A stretch of 64,000 nucleotides of DNA from Nilaparvata lugens (lineage: Eukaryota > Arthropoda > Insecta > Hemiptera > Delphacidae), in assembly GCF_014356525.2 (NCBI RefSeq), contig NC_052505.1, positions 26,970,549-27,034,548 of the forward strand, in the 5' to 3' direction. The notes below the pieces were generated by a model. That model saw nothing but the letters and a program-made list of their open reading frames with translations. It was not told where the DNA came from and did no database searches. Within the stretch, counting starts at the first letter, position 1, and each line of letters begins with the position of its first letter. Below, piece after piece: positions 43,701 through 55,867 of the stretch. Made by a program: the position numbers and the translations under genes.

Positions 43701-44992
43701 GAAACAAACATTGAAATATCTCTTATACTTATAATACCTAATCACAATCAATATTTTTGAGATTTATTAATTTAAAATTATGTTTCTACCATATTGATCT
43801 ATTTATTATAATTCAATGATTATATTTATTCATTTCATATTGACGTTTATTGCATGAGATGATTGAAGATATCAACTTAATATTATTTTGTTAAAGTGAG
43901 CTATAAGAAGCTCAAGTTGAAAGAATGTAATTGAAAGATTGAATCATCAAGTCGATACCTTTCGATCTATGAATACATATTACCCTCATTCACTAATTAG
44001 GCTATATCAATCTAGTAAGATTTGGTAGTATCCTTTTTTTATTGCTTGTGTGTTAACAGTTCCACCACTCTTACATTCTGAAATAATTGATTGACAGGCT
44101 AATCGGCTCACAATTATTTCATAAATAGCATTTCTTAAGAATAACAAATTTTTGTTTGAATAAAAAAAGAAATGATTTAGGTACTGAAAATTTAGTGATT
44201 TGAGTATGATGTGTGTTGCAATATATTATGATGAAGTCTTCACTCTTGAAAATCTTGAATAACTCACTGGCAGGCTATTCGGTTTTAGTCACAACTCACA
44301 ATACTATATTGTACAGATAAGATTTCTTCAAAATAATACCTATTCAAATTTTGAATGTGGAAAAGATATGATTATCTGATGTTGTTCTATGTTATCTCTG
44401 CTTTATTTCTATTTCTAAATGTCTATCACTTTCTTTTTGCACCTGACCTAATACAGAGTGGGGCAGAGCCGATTGACGAGTTTGGAAGGATTATAAGTAA
44501 TGAACCGTTGAACCGTTCAACTTAGAAAAAAACTCTTAAATGGGTTAAATGTTGACAAGATCCATGTATGTTCCTACGGGACTTCCCACAATCCAAGACA
44601 TACCGGTACGCTAATAATAATAATTTATGATATATAATATAATGAAATAATAAATTGCAAAAGTTTATAATGAATATTGTTGTAACTAGTCAGTAATCTA
44701 TTTATAGAAAAATTGAAAACAATTGGACCAAACAATACTTGATATTATTTAAAAATAATAAAAATAGATTATTTGTATGGGAAAAAAATCCGCATTGAGA
44801 AATAATTCGATCGAATTGCATCGAACTGAACTTGAGATAACACACAATAAATCATTCCAATTCATGAAATGATGATAAACACAATTATTTACTGTATTCT
44901 AAAAAAAACAATACTTGCTAATTTTCCTAACTGAGAAAAATACAGAGTTCTGATTGGCTACTTACAATAAGAATAAACTGGTGACGAGCCAT
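39944..44992 (-). CDS. Secreted Gly/His-rich protein A (3 exons, 137 aa)
   Basis: Exons 44966-44992, 41156-41402 and 39944-40083 give 138 codons with consistent phases (0 then 1). The signal peptide is MARHQFILI/VAVALICTVMAA, with the first intron falling after FILI. Cleavage probably follows AA before PEPEPLPY. The mature chain is GGSHGG-type repeats plus HDHGHGG and ends GGYQKHGY. No Cys or enzymatic domain. Such Gly/His-rich secreted proteins in insects are usually cuticular, salivary or antimicrobial, and His could bind metal, but the role here is unknown. Exon 2 and exon 3 carry similar repeats, and the gene is a paralogue of protein B at 50151-53524. An ATTAAA at 39785-39790 may serve for polyadenylation. 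Confidence 0.85.
40741..40789. repeat. (AT)n microsatellite
   Basis: About 48 bases of AT repeats in the second intron of gene A. Confidence 0.95.
41156..41402 (-). CDS. Protein A exon 2
   Basis: Starts VAVALICTVMAAPEPEPLP after the acceptor TTTTGCAAAG and runs through GGGSHGG repeats to donor GTATGA in phase 1. The plus-strand frames over this exon are shadows of the repeats. Confidence 0.88.
42939..43620 (-). mobile_element. Helitron-like element with terminal foldback, copy 1
   Basis: Inverted relative to 59517-60188 and alignable over about 670 bp, from the CTAG end (42939) to the GCCATTTCGC region near 43610. Its TC start has decayed. It includes an inverted pair of GGCTCGCTTCGCTCGCC modules (42950 and 43125) around GC-rich DNA, and a (GTGA)/(GTCA) run near 43560. 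Non-coding; inside the first intron of gene A. Confidence 0.75.
43631..44940. other. Remainder of gene A intron 1
   Basis: AT-rich DNA without coding signal, tandem array or recognisable element. Confidence 0.45.
44966..44992 (-). CDS. Protein A exon 1 (start of signal peptide)
   Basis: Nine codons, MARHQFILI, then donor GTAAGT at 44965. Too short for routine ORF calling. Supported by the identical arrangement in protein B and by the promoter just upstream. Confidence 0.85.
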
Positions 44993-45046
44993 ATCTCAGC
45001 TCGATGTGTGAAACAAAACTGTTTTCCAAATGATAACTAGAAGGAG

Positions 45047-45083
45047 ACTGATCACAATAATGCCGGGTGTGGCAACTTATATA
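45047..45083 (-). promoter_or_regulatory. TATA box and TCAGT initiator of gene A
   Basis: The minus strand has TATATAAG at 45083-45076 and ATCAGTC with the putative +1 A at 45049, 34 bases apart. The 5' UTR to the ATG at 44992 would be about 57 bases. Matches the arthropod core promoter pattern. Confidence 0.75.
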
Positions 45084-45194
45084 CATACACGAGTTTATCG
45101 CAAAAAACAACTGGATTACCGAAGTGGATGAGAATGATGAGTCGTAAGAGGAGGAGGAGAAGGGGAAGAATAACAGTGCGATCAAAAGTAGAAG

Positions 45195-45352
45195 AACACG
45201 AAGTGACGGTGAAGGAGGTGATAAGAAGGAGGAGGAGTAGGATGAGGAGGAGTTGATGGAGGGGGATGAGTAGGAAGAGGAGGAGGAGGAGGAGGAGGAA
45301 GAAGAGGAGGAGGAGGAGGAAGAGGGGGAGGATGAAGAGGAGGAGGAGTTCT
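45195..45352. repeat. (GGA)n-rich tract upstream of gene A
   Basis: About 150 bases of GGA/GAG-rich sequence on the plus strand, 110-270 bases upstream of the gene A initiator. Confidence 0.85.
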
Positions 45353-46113
45353 TTGACAGAATAGAATCTTGTAATTTTAGTTGTGAAGATCAGGGTGCTG
45401 CTTCTGTAGAAAGGTTGATGGGAAAAAAACTAAAATAAGGAGAATATAAAGGAAAGAAAGAAGGTTAAGGAGATAAAAAAGAAGAAAGAAGACGCCGATT
45501 GTATGATTAGATGACCAGGAGGACGCACACACAAACTTGCTCCGAATACCGGTTTTATTAATTTGCCAAATGAAAAACTCTTGCCATTTTTTCTTTGATG
45601 CTCCTAATTTGCTTTGATCAGATCTGTAAGTAGCTTGGATCATACTTTGTTCCAAGTTAATTAAACTTAATTGAATTGTACTATATAATAATTATAATTT
45701 TTTAATAACTACATTCATTTCAAGTTCTCAGTGATTATTAAAATTAATATTGCATTCTAATGAAATGTTCAATCCTTCTAAATTAAAAATTTCTAGTTTC
45801 TTAATTTTTGACAGAAAATTGTAATTCAATTCTTTAAAATTAAATGTATGTGTAAATTTTTCTGTTTATAAAATTTGAGAAATGAACAGTATAAACCTGT
45901 TGCTCTCCCCTAGTCTAGCTATAATAGCCTAATATTATTTGTATTTGTATAAATAAATGAATATAATGAAAATAATTAAACCAATTAAATTAAAAATTGT
46001 CTGAACTTAAAACAATAGTCAACTTATTGAATTAAATTCCTAGAATTTCAATTATTTTTGTAGAATATATTCGAAAACTATTTAATAAATAGACAATTAA
46101 GCTATTACGTAAA

Positions 46114-47735
46114 AATCAAATCAAATCAATCAAATCAAATAAGCTTTATTCCTCAAAAATATACATTACAGGAAATTAAACACACTTTACATAGATACAG
46201 GAATACCCCTACAAGACTATTCGTCTGTGTGTAGGGGTGAGTTCTGGGTAGCCTGAAATATATCAGGGTGCTAAGTTGAATTAAGTAATAAATTAAATTG
46301 TGAGGAGAAAAAATAAATATTCGGTTTATAAATAATGAATGAGTTAGATAACTAACTACAAAGAAATTATATTTACTTAAAATATAAATAGAAGTAATTT
46401 GAAAAGTTAATGGAAACATTTAAAAGGAATGCTAGTAAAAAAAAATAAATAAATAAAGATAGATAAGGAAAAAAAATTAAAAAAATGATAGAACATGATA
46501 GAGCAGGGACAAGCGGAGCCTCAGGTAAGATTTTGGAATTGAAAAAAATATATATGAAGGGATTTGAATAAGAGAAATGGAAATATCTGGGTGAATTCCA
46601 AGCATCGTAGAGGATAATAGATTAATGCCAGTACATAGACCGAAGCAGGCTTTCAGACATTTCTGTGCCAAGGTGGTATAACCACCCCTCCACCATACGC
46701 TTGAATGCCGGCACACTGCATACCTCCATACTGATTCTAATCTCAGCCGGCAGATTCCTGTACAGAAGTTGAGAAAGATAGAAAGGGGTTCTCAACTCCA
46801 GTCCATGAGCCACCCGTGGCGTCGCGAATCCATGGTTGACTCTAAATCGTGTGGGGTAGGTGTGAGGAATTTCGGGTAGAATGTTATATCTATTTTTTTT
46901 AGAAAGAGCAGTAGAGATTTTATGTAAAGTTGTCTAATATTTAAAACAGGAAATTCAGTAAATAATTCAATTGTTGGGTAGTGCTGTTCCTTTTTCAAAA
47001 CTGTTTTAATTAATTGTCTTTGCGACACCGCAAGCGGCTCCAAGAGAGTAGCGTGCAGACCCCCCAGACAAGAATGCCATACTGGATGATTGACTGGACT
47101 TAAGCGAAGTATACAGTCTTACAGTGCGCCTCACTCAAAACATGGCCTAGCTGGGAGAATGCATACAATAACCTTCTAAGTCTCTGCTTCACAAACTGGA
47201 TATGCGGACCCCAACTCAAACCACTATCAACTATAATACCTAAGTACTTGTACTTATTTACTCTTTCTATTTTTGAGCAATTACAGACAGTTGATGTTGG
47301 ATCTCTGCACGAATGAAGTATTAAGTCTCTTGGCTCTGGATCTTGCTGGTTACGGGTTGTGATGGGCATGTATTTGGTCTTATCTATATTAACGGTTAAG
47401 GAGTTATGGTCGAACCAGCTCTTTATTCTGGCCAAATCAGAAGTAGCATTTTTGAATACATCGTCCCACTGTTTTCCTGATGATACTACAGCTGTATCAT
47501 CAGCAAATAGAAAGATTTTACTATTAATGTCAAGCAATGGGAGATTGTTAATATAGATTAGGAAGAGAATTGGCCCAAGGGTACTTCCCTGCACAACGCC
47601 ATAATCAACCTTTTCCAAACCACTTCCACTGTCATTAATCTGGACATATTGTGTCCTGTTCTGTAGGAAGCTCTTAAACCATTGTAGAGCTTCTACAACT
47701 AAAAAATAGTTGCATTGATTCATAACGCACCTTTA
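46114..47735 (-). pseudogene. 5'-truncated non-LTR retrotransposon (RT to 3' tail)
   Basis: The minus strand encodes an RT palm with WFKSFLQNRTQYVQI, GVVQGSTLGPILFLIYINN and the catalytic FADDTAV (207-codon frame 47100-47723). The thumb follows (KYKYLGIIVDSGLSWGPHI). A TAA at 47100-47102 and a one-base loss in the G run near 47060 break the frame. Another shift near 46830 precedes ELRTPFYLSQLLYRNLPAE. The 3' UTR ends in TGATT-type repeats at 46114-46140, a usual LINE 3' signature. Same strand as both Gly/His-rich genes. Confidence 0.88.
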
Positions 47736-49639
47736 GGTAAAAAGCCTCTTGTTATAATAGGTACTCTTTCAAGAACTAATAAATAGATAATTATTGTTGC
47801 TCACTTCATGAAAAATTGATACGGTAATCTATTAACATGAAGAATCGCAATCAATCAAGTGTACAAATAGTTTTAGAACTCATTATTAGTCGCATACTCT
47901 TAGTATTATTAGGCTATTATTACTCTTACTATTAACTTACTCTTCTTATTAATACGGTAATTGGTGTGCCAGGTGATTATATATGCCAATAGTTGAATAA
48001 TAATCCACTGTTTCAACAGCTTTGTCAATGAAAAGGTCATGTCGTGTGCAACAAGACAGCTTTCTGTGAGGTGGTCATTCGTATTGTATATCACCACAGT
48101 CACCATAGTCGTAAATATAGGTATATGAGGTTAAAGAGGTATGCATAAGATAATGAAACGTAATCAATCACTATAAAGTGTGATGTTAGCTCTGAATTAT
48201 TTTCCATTTCATTTATCATGGGCCTATAGTGCGTTTCAACTATTTGTGATTATCCATATATCTTTGTTTGATTAAAAGAGAGTTTTTCTAAAATGAGCTT
48301 AGTCTCTCTGTACTTAAGATGTTAATAACTTGAATACGTGATGAGTGATAAAATTTAATAATCAATAAGTTATTCATGTTATTCATCACGAGTTGGGCCT
48401 CGTAATATATATACTGCTGCAGCAATATATAACATTCCGTATCACCTTATGTTATTGAAACTAACAAATAAATTAAAAAAAATCATGAGATTCAGTCACC
48501 AACAAAATTCATTTTGAACTGTAGTGAGTCATCTTTATAAATAAACTGAATCTTCTCATTCAACCTATGCTGACAGTTTGAAGTGAATTTCACTATAGTT
48601 GGTTGACTTTTATATCTGATTCCTCATTTCCTCGTCCTTTTGTCAACGCAGTGTCAATGAATTTCATACTAGTTTTACTTGTATTGGAGGAAAACCAGTT
48701 AATCATCTCAGGTGTCAAGGTTTGGACCTACTATTTGATATTCTATTTGATATACCATTTGATGACTCATTTGCTTCCAATGTCTTTATCTATTCTATTT
48801 GATACCTACCGTATGATTTACAAGATTTGAATAATTATTCACCAATATTTCATACATATAACCCGAAATTATTGATCCATATTGTTCAGTGAGTAATCTT
48901 AGAACTTTCTTGAAAACAATCACTAGAATCTTGGAGTCTAGTAAGAAGAGACACTATAAACTCATATTCAAACTAGTTGATACATTTAAATTTCATGTTC
49001 CTTAATTATTTTCATTTATGACAACTTGATCACCAGAAAAGTATCGAGTCTATCAATTGTCCACTTATCGACAAAAATATAAATTGTTTGGTATTGATTC
49101 AGGCTGTGGGGTTGTGGACCACCAAACCAGAGCCTGGTGGAACGAGGATTTTTGGAATTTGGACTGTAGTTTAGTAAAATTCACCATGCCAATCAATATT
49201 TTAATATGTATTTCTGAAGAGATTCAACGATACCAATAGGAAGTTCTACAACTTTTGAGAAATTCTAATTGTACTATCACGAAATCAATGTTGTCACAAA
49301 CAACACTAAAATCAAAATATTCAATGGATTCTACAAGAAAAAATTCCAAAACAACCAGTTTCGATCGGTACACTCCATTATCAATTATTTTAGATGAAAC
49401 ACGAATTCCATCTAGGCTACTGAAGCCACTCTTTTGGTCTAATAATGTTGGTTGCAGTTGTAGCAAAATCAAGTCTTCCTATTCATTGAAGAAATTCAGC
49501 ACCATTATTCCTCCCTCTACCGATGCTGTATTAATTAGTAATTTTATGGAGTAATTGAATAGTAATTATTTATTTACGGTATCAGTTAGTAATAGTAATA
49601 GTGGTACCGTAGCATTTATTTAAATATTAATAATTATTA
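47736..49639. other. Spacer between gene A and gene B clusters
   Basis: AT-rich. Contains one dispersed TGACAGTTTGAAGTGAA word (48557-48588). A 99-codon plus frame at 49255-49554 has no domain, and I see no supported gene. Confidence 0.45.
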
Positions 49640-49785
49640 AACGAAAATCCAAATTGAATGCTGTAAATCACCCCAAAGACTTCTGCTACTGCAAATATTG
49701 ACAATAGTAGGGTAAACAGCTAGATGGAAATTCGATGACCGCTACTATTCAAAATTTATTTGTCAGCCCGGGAAGCCACTCTTAT
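49640..49785 (-). mobile_element. SINE body fragment (third copy)
   Basis: Matches the body of the SINE pair at 16855-17415 (ACTTCTGCTACTGCAAATAT, GGTAAACAGCTAGATGGAAA, TCAGCCCGGGAA). It ends in the B-box region and lacks the rest of the tRNA-like head. Confidence 0.7.
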
Positions 49786-50150
49786 TCATTTAATTTATCA
49801 ATAATTTTTGTCATCCTTCCATTTACCCCCACGCACAAATGTCCCTCTGGGACTCATGTGGGCATCATCTTCAGCGAAAATTGCCGGATTCAATAAATTT
49901 AAAGTGAATTTAAACTAATTTGGAAATTAATAAATAATTTACTACTCAAATTCAAACAGGAACAAAATTTAATAACCCTATCACAGTATCTTGGATATTT
50001 CATGAAAAAATGAATAATTATATTATGGTAACATAATGTAGTTTATAACATTATGATTGATGTGAAGTATGATACAATTGTGGAACTTTTGGAATGATGT
50101 TATGGAATGTTGATAATGGAAGATGACTTATACAAAGTGTGACGTGGAAA

Positions 50151-50429
50151 TCATCCATGGTAATGTCCTCCATGATGACCTCCGTGACCTCCATAATGAT
50201 CCCCATGACCTCCATGGTAGTGACCTCCATGACCACCATGAGGGTAGTGACCTCCGTGACCACCATGAGGGTAGTGACCTCCGTGATGGTAGTGATCTCC
50301 ATGACCTCCGTGGTAGTGACCTCCGTGACCCCCGTAACCGCCTCCGTAGCCGCCATCTCCATGGTGAGGCAGGGCTACCGGAACCGGCTCGGGAGCCGCC
50401 ATTGCTGTGCAGATTAATGCAACAGCAAC
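50151..50429 (-). CDS. Protein B exon 2
   Basis: Acceptor TTCTCTCCAG, then VAVALICTAMAAPEPVPVA and the Gly/His/Tyr repeats to a TGA at 50151-50153. The open frames on the plus strand and in the other minus frames are shadows. Confidence 0.9.
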   Translation of the reverse strand, partial: VAVALICTAMAAPEPVPVALPHHGDGGYGGGYGGHGGHYHGGHGDHYHHGGHYPHGGHGGHYPHGGHGGHYHGGHGDHYGGHGGHHGGHYHG

Positions 50430-53400
50430 CTGGAGAGAAAAATTTCAAGAAATTGTCAGAGTTTGGTTTCATGTTTTGGAATAACTTCAGAGTTTGGAAA
50501 AACTTTGGAACAACAATAAAAAAGCAATGTGAATGATTTTTGCAGATTAGACAGTTTGATATTCCTATAATATTATTTGTGAGTAAAATAGAATGAAATA
50601 AAACAGATCAACAAATGAAATAATTCATTTTTATTAAATGAAACAAATTAACAGGTTGGAAGGAGCAATGGAAATAATTTCTCAAGATTTGACAGTTGAA
50701 CTTTCTCAAGTGAAATTAAAGCAGAGCTATAAATGGAAAAGGATGAATATGAAAAATAATTTTTATAGATAAGAAAGAATACACTAAACGCTCAAGTTTT
50801 TATCTTAATATACTTGAGCTATTTATTGTTTATTATGAATATTTACTATTTTTTCAAGAGATTGAAAAAGATTAAGTTGGTACTGGTATCTGACATCTGA
50901 GCGATATGTGTCTCAGTTACAGGCAAAATATTTCTAGAAAGAACTTTCTTCCTCTCTACAAAAGAGATAGTTTTTCTTTCCAGAGAAGAACTGCCAGGGA
51001 AGCACGCACAGGAAATGAGAGAAAAACGAATATAGAAGAAAATTGGTTCAAATACTAAATTTAAATTATGAGCTAATGAGAACGAATATAGAACATGAAA
51101 AAATTAATATGAACGATATGATTTCTTATCAAGTGGGAAACTGGTTGTTAACTTGGATTAGACTTAAACAAAAATGAAAGATTATTCATATAAGCATATT
51201 TCTTTTGTTACATGCACAATTAGTTGAAGATTGTGTAGAATGATAGCTAATTCAATAATTAAGTTTTTAGAACTGAAGTAGCTGGGCTCCGTTTAAATTA
51301 TTTAATTTTGCAGAACAGAAATAATTCTATTTGTACGGTAAACATTTGTTGAATGTAAGACAAGATGTGAATTTCAATGCTAATTTGTATGAAATTTATT
51401 ACAGTCGAAATAGATATTACTTATATCATAAATAAGTAATAAATACAGCTGTGTAAATTAGTCAGGTGGAAGTTCTACTTATATTGTAATTGGAGATTCA
51501 GGAAAATCATGAAAACGTCAGAAGTGGAAGAAAAAATACTAGAATTTGAAACAGAATGGAAGAAAAGTTTCAAGAAAATGGAATAATACAAAGCAAGGTC
51601 ATAAGTTAATAGATAAACCAAAATATTGGGTAAAGTTCATGAATCTAAAAAATAGAATGAGATATTTTTGAAAGTGCATTAATCAATAATATTATTTATG
51701 CTATCCATCTCTTAATAATCTGTGGTCAAGTGGAAATGATGAACATTCAAAAATAATAATTGATAATGAATTGGGATGAAGAATGCAAAGTAAGTTATCA
51801 GAAAGAGAGAATATGGCACAAACAAAATAATAGTCAGAGCAAGGTTACAAGATTAGGAATGGTGAATTGGAATATTATTGTTTACATTTATAAGAACAAA
51901 TGCCAATGATATGAATGCGAGTAGTAGACTGCATTTGATTAGTCGATGAACAAAAAAAAAGATAATAATAATAATAATACTGTAAATGCAAATTAATTAT
52001 TGATTAATTTGTGTGTTACTCAAATTCCTGATAAACAATAGAAGAGTTAGTGAAAAGTCCCTGATGAATAAAATAGTTTGATTGACAAAGCCGGAAATAG
52101 AAAAATGATCAAATTGAGATCAAGAAAACATCCAATGATGATACATGATAGTGATGGAAAAAATAATAATAAAAAGTTGTTATTGAAAAATTTGATAGGA
52201 TTCCACTATCTCAACCATTGTTGTTTTCATAAGCTGTTTACATTTACTTGTCTTCAATTTATTGAGAGCTAGCTAATTGAATTCATGAAATGTCTGTTAT
52301 ATAATTAAATATTCAATTAAAACTTATGGGATTTTTCTGTTGTTTTCTAGTTGCCGTTACTAGAACACATAATATATATCCATTATCATTCCGTTATATT
52401 CAGTTCCATTAGCTTATTTGCTATGTCAAGTAAGCAAAGGAAAATTCCAGCAAAAGATTATATAAATCTATTATGAGTCATTTGAAGTGTCTTCATTGAG
52501 ATAACAAAAACAATCACTGATTTTAATATTCGATTGATTACAGTAGGGAAAGCTGTTTCTGACAATCAAAGACAGTACCTAGCTACCTATTTTGCTCCCA
52601 AACACTCTCTGAAACATATTTTTATTCCTGTTCATGTTTATTGATTTCCACTGTAGGAAAAAATGAACCGAAATCCAATTATATTTCATTTATTCCCATA
52701 CATTTCAATTTGGATCCACAGTCCATAACATCTCTTTTTACCAACTGTATTCTTGATTTTCGTGGGTATAAATTCCATTCAATTACAAAGTTCCCAGTAT
52801 TAGTTATTTTATTTATTTGTAAGTTGCAATTTTTCTCTAAAAATAGAGAAAATTATAATGTACTTTCCCTTGAATGGATAACTAAGATTATAATATTATC
52901 CTTTTATAAAACTATTGCAACATTAAAAATCATCAATTAATTTTGATTTTAAAGAGAAAAAAATAAATTCCACAAAATTTAATTGAATTTATTAAATTTA
53001 CAACAAAATCAATTGATATTATACATTATAAAAAAAACTAAAAAAAAATTTGGTTCATAAAAATTTGACAAAATCGAACACTTTCTGGAAAATTACAGCA
53101 ATTTTTCTTTACCGAATCAATAATTTATAATATGGAGTCTCAGATATGAAAGACTGGTGAACAATGAAATCTTGATTCTGTTAAAAATTTCATTGAATGT
53201 GTTCACATAATAGCAACTTTAATTCCCACAATGGAGTTTTAGAGACCCAATTCAATATTTCCAAAAAAAATATCACCTAAATACCTCTCAGCTCTCAATC
53301 AAATTGAAAATTCATACAGAAATTGACAATTAATATGTTAGTATTCAATCTTTATAAATCAATCAATCCTAATAGTATTTACCCTATTTGGGCCTGATAA

Positions 53401-53524
53401 ATAATAATTTGTCATAGAGAATCGATTTATAATGACAATTTCTTTCGAGAGAATAACAGTAAAATAAGGCTTGAAAACTTGATTTAAATCTACTCACGAT
53501 TAGAATAAACTGCTGTCCAACCAT
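50151..53524 (-). CDS. Secreted Gly/His-rich protein B (2 exons, 101 aa)
   Basis: Exons 53498-53524 and 50151-50429 give 102 codons. The signal peptide is MVGQQFILI/VAVALICTAMAA, split by a 3.07-kb intron at exactly the position used in gene A. The mature part begins PEPVPVALPHHGDGGYGG and is a GGHGGHYHGGHGDHY-type array with about one His per three residues and many Tyr. No Cys. Paralogue of gene A with a different repeat (HYHGG rather than GSHGG) and no third exon. Probably a structural or metal-binding secreted protein; the role is not established. Confidence 0.87.
50430..53497 (-). other. Intron of gene B
   Basis: About 3.07 kb, AT-rich, without recognised elements or coding signal. Confidence 0.6.
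53498..53524 (-). CDS. Protein B exon 1
   Basis: Nine codons, MVGQQFILI, donor GTGAGT at 53497. Same length and phase as exon 1 of gene A. Confidence 0.87.
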
Positions 53525-53564
53525 TTCCAACAATAGCTGTCGACTAGATCGTGTATAAGCTGAT

Positions 53565-53601
53565 ACTGTTAAAAACCTGCAGAAGTGTGAAGACTTTTAT
53601 A
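53565..53601 (-). promoter_or_regulatory. TATA box and initiator of gene B
   Basis: TATAAAAG at 53601-53594 and ACAGT with +1 A at 53567, 34 bases apart, as in gene A. A TCAG at 53563-53560 is an alternative start. The 5' UTR is about 40 bases. Confidence 0.65.
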
Positions 53602-53983
53602 GGTAGTAGTTGTCGCTTTGCAAGCTGGAGGTCGTTGACAAGTGTGGTGAGGTTCAGCACAAATCTGTCAGTATTGGTTGAATGGGGAAAATCGGTGTTG
53701 ACCATAAAGAATGGTGACAGTTTGGCTGTAGGGAGATCGTTGTAATTCCCCGACAGGGTGAGCAACAGGCAAGGAAGGAGGATATTATTATCGATTTGCT
53801 AAACGAGATGAGGAAAGAGAGGGAGAAAAAGGATTGAGAAGACTCGGTATAGATGAATAATAATAATTATTGACTACCTACCACAACATAGGTAGTATTG
53901 GACGCAGGTTCAGGCAAAAATCACACCCAAGCAAGCTCATGACAACATTTTAAAAAGCCGGTTAGCTATAGTAAAATTCAATT

Positions 53984-54050
53984 TAAACTGTCAGTATTTC
54001 TTATAAATGACGTCAATACTTCCCATTCAACGAATTCTGACAGTTTAGAA
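53984..54050. repeat. 67-bp palindromic miniature element
   Basis: AAACTGTCAGTAT at the left and its complement (TTCTGACAGTTT) at the right flank ATGACGTCAAT. The right half carries the CCCATTCAAC word shared with 19917, 24395, 48557 and 53661. Confidence 0.55.
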
Positions 54051-54433
54051 TGATTCTGTTGCTTTCCAAGAGGATGTTTTCTTGGAATTGGTTTTTTGTG
54101 CGCCCCTCATGCACTGTTTTTGACAAATTACGCACCAGTGTATCCTGTTGATGTTTTTGTTGTGATGTGATCATCAACAGATTTGAATACTTGAGGATTC
54201 AGCTATGTTCGACTGAACATAGCGTGCTATTGATAGGCGATTATTTTTATGATAATTACCTCAAAGTCATTACCTTTTTTTACTTAGGCGATATCACTCC
54301 TTATCATTTACTCGGATTGTAATACATAACAAAATTTAAGTTTAATTCAAAGAGGTACTGCTTAACAAAAGATTATGTTTTAGATACTCAAGTTCTCATA
54401 GTTCTAGTTCTAGTTCTTCCTGGGGAGAGTGAA

Positions 54434-55040
54434 TCTATATCTATAATATATAAATACGCATCTATATATCTCGTACAAGCGAAATGGCACTGATTCATTC
54501 ACTCACTCACTCACTCATTCATTCATAATCAACAGATCTAATAATCCACTGGACCAAATACGTTCAAATTTAGCAGGTTTGTTCATTTGGTCACAGAGGA
54601 AAGAAGTAATACTTGGTCTGCTTATTCCGTGATTTGGTCATCTAGAGGCGCACTAAGAACGGATTTGAAAAAAATGTCCAAAGATACGTCCAAAATCTGC
54701 GTTTTACAGCGTTTTTCTACGTTTTCTCAGCTTTTTCAAGAACTAATTGCCAAAAAATGTTCATACTTGGTACACAGGCTCAGCTGAGGAATAAAAATGC
54801 CGTACCGTATTGGAGGACTCAGAATAACGCCAAAGATTTGGTCGATAGGTGGTTTTACTGCGTTTTCCTAGCGTTTTTGTGCGTTTTCTCACATTTTTCA
54901 ACAATCAATCGAGAGAAAATGTTCAAACTTGGTACAGAGTTCAGCTAGGGTCTAGAAGTTTTTTCTTGAGAGGACTTCAAAATTACGTTAAAGATACGCC
55001 CAATATAGATGCTTTTACAGCGTTTTCAAAGTGATCCCCA
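54434..55040 (+). mobile_element. Helitron-like 5' fragment with internal repeats
   Basis: Starts TCTATATCTATAATATATAA followed by GCGAAATGGCACTGATTC, a CACTCACT run and ACCAAATACGTTCAAATTT, the same order as the 5' part of 59517-60188. The interior then departs, with three degenerate units of GCGTTTT plus TTGGTACA-type sequence. No 3' CTAG end identified. Confidence 0.55.
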
Positions 55041-55867
55041 GAGGTTTTTAGAGGGTTTCTTTTCTCAAGATTTCCATTGAATTATCAAAGAATTTTTCTA
55101 CATTTCGCAAGCAAATTCATACTTGAGAGGATAAGATATGGATGTTTGTTAAGTTCTCCATATCAACATTGCTTCTTTCTTATTGATAAGCTTGTGATTG
55201 GTTGAATTCTCTCTTACAAAACACCAATTTTCTATCGCAATGATAACAAAATAGAGTAGTTATACTCTCTCATTTGTTAGCTTGTGGTTGGTTGAAGCTT
55301 TCTCACTGAAATCATATTGTCTGTGATCAAGATGAAATTACTGCTCTCTTATTGGCTAGCTTGTAATTGGTTGAACTTTGTATTACTCAGCTCTCATTGG
55401 CTGTTAAGAGGCGAGTGCGCCTGACGACGCAATCACCACTCTCTAATCAAGTACTATATTCACATTATTTTAAAACCTTCATAAAAGACACATTCATAGA
55501 TGAACAGTTTATCCATCCGCTATCAGTTTATCTACAGTTCACTATAGTTTGTTATAGCTTCTTTAAAATTTTAATTTTATATGAAATGGTGGATTATATA
55601 GGAATCTATTCATCCTTTTTCTCAGATACAACGGCTAGATAGCAGAAAGCGCCGCATTTTGGAATGGGTTGAGCGGCAAGGAAAGCCTCGCCATCTGGGG
55701 ACATTCTGACAAGCATTGGCCTCTCCACACTGGCTCTCACACTCGCACTCAGGAGGTGGAGGGGTTTCTACACCTACATCTCCATACAAATGAAGAGAAA
55801 GGGGCAACTATCCTATTCATTCAATGGAGAATACTCATGAATCATACAATCCAACTTCGATCTCTAA
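55041..55867. other. Spacer without supported gene
   Basis: A TTGGTTGAA plus CTTATTGGCTAGCTTGTAA-type theme repeats about three times between 55150 and 55390. Open frames over 55367-55941 show no domain. Confidence 0.4.

Noticed and set aside
49255..49554. 99-codon plus frame with an opposing 82-codon minus frame
   Set aside because: Compared by eye with LINE endonuclease and RT motifs without a convincing match; no splice or start signal.
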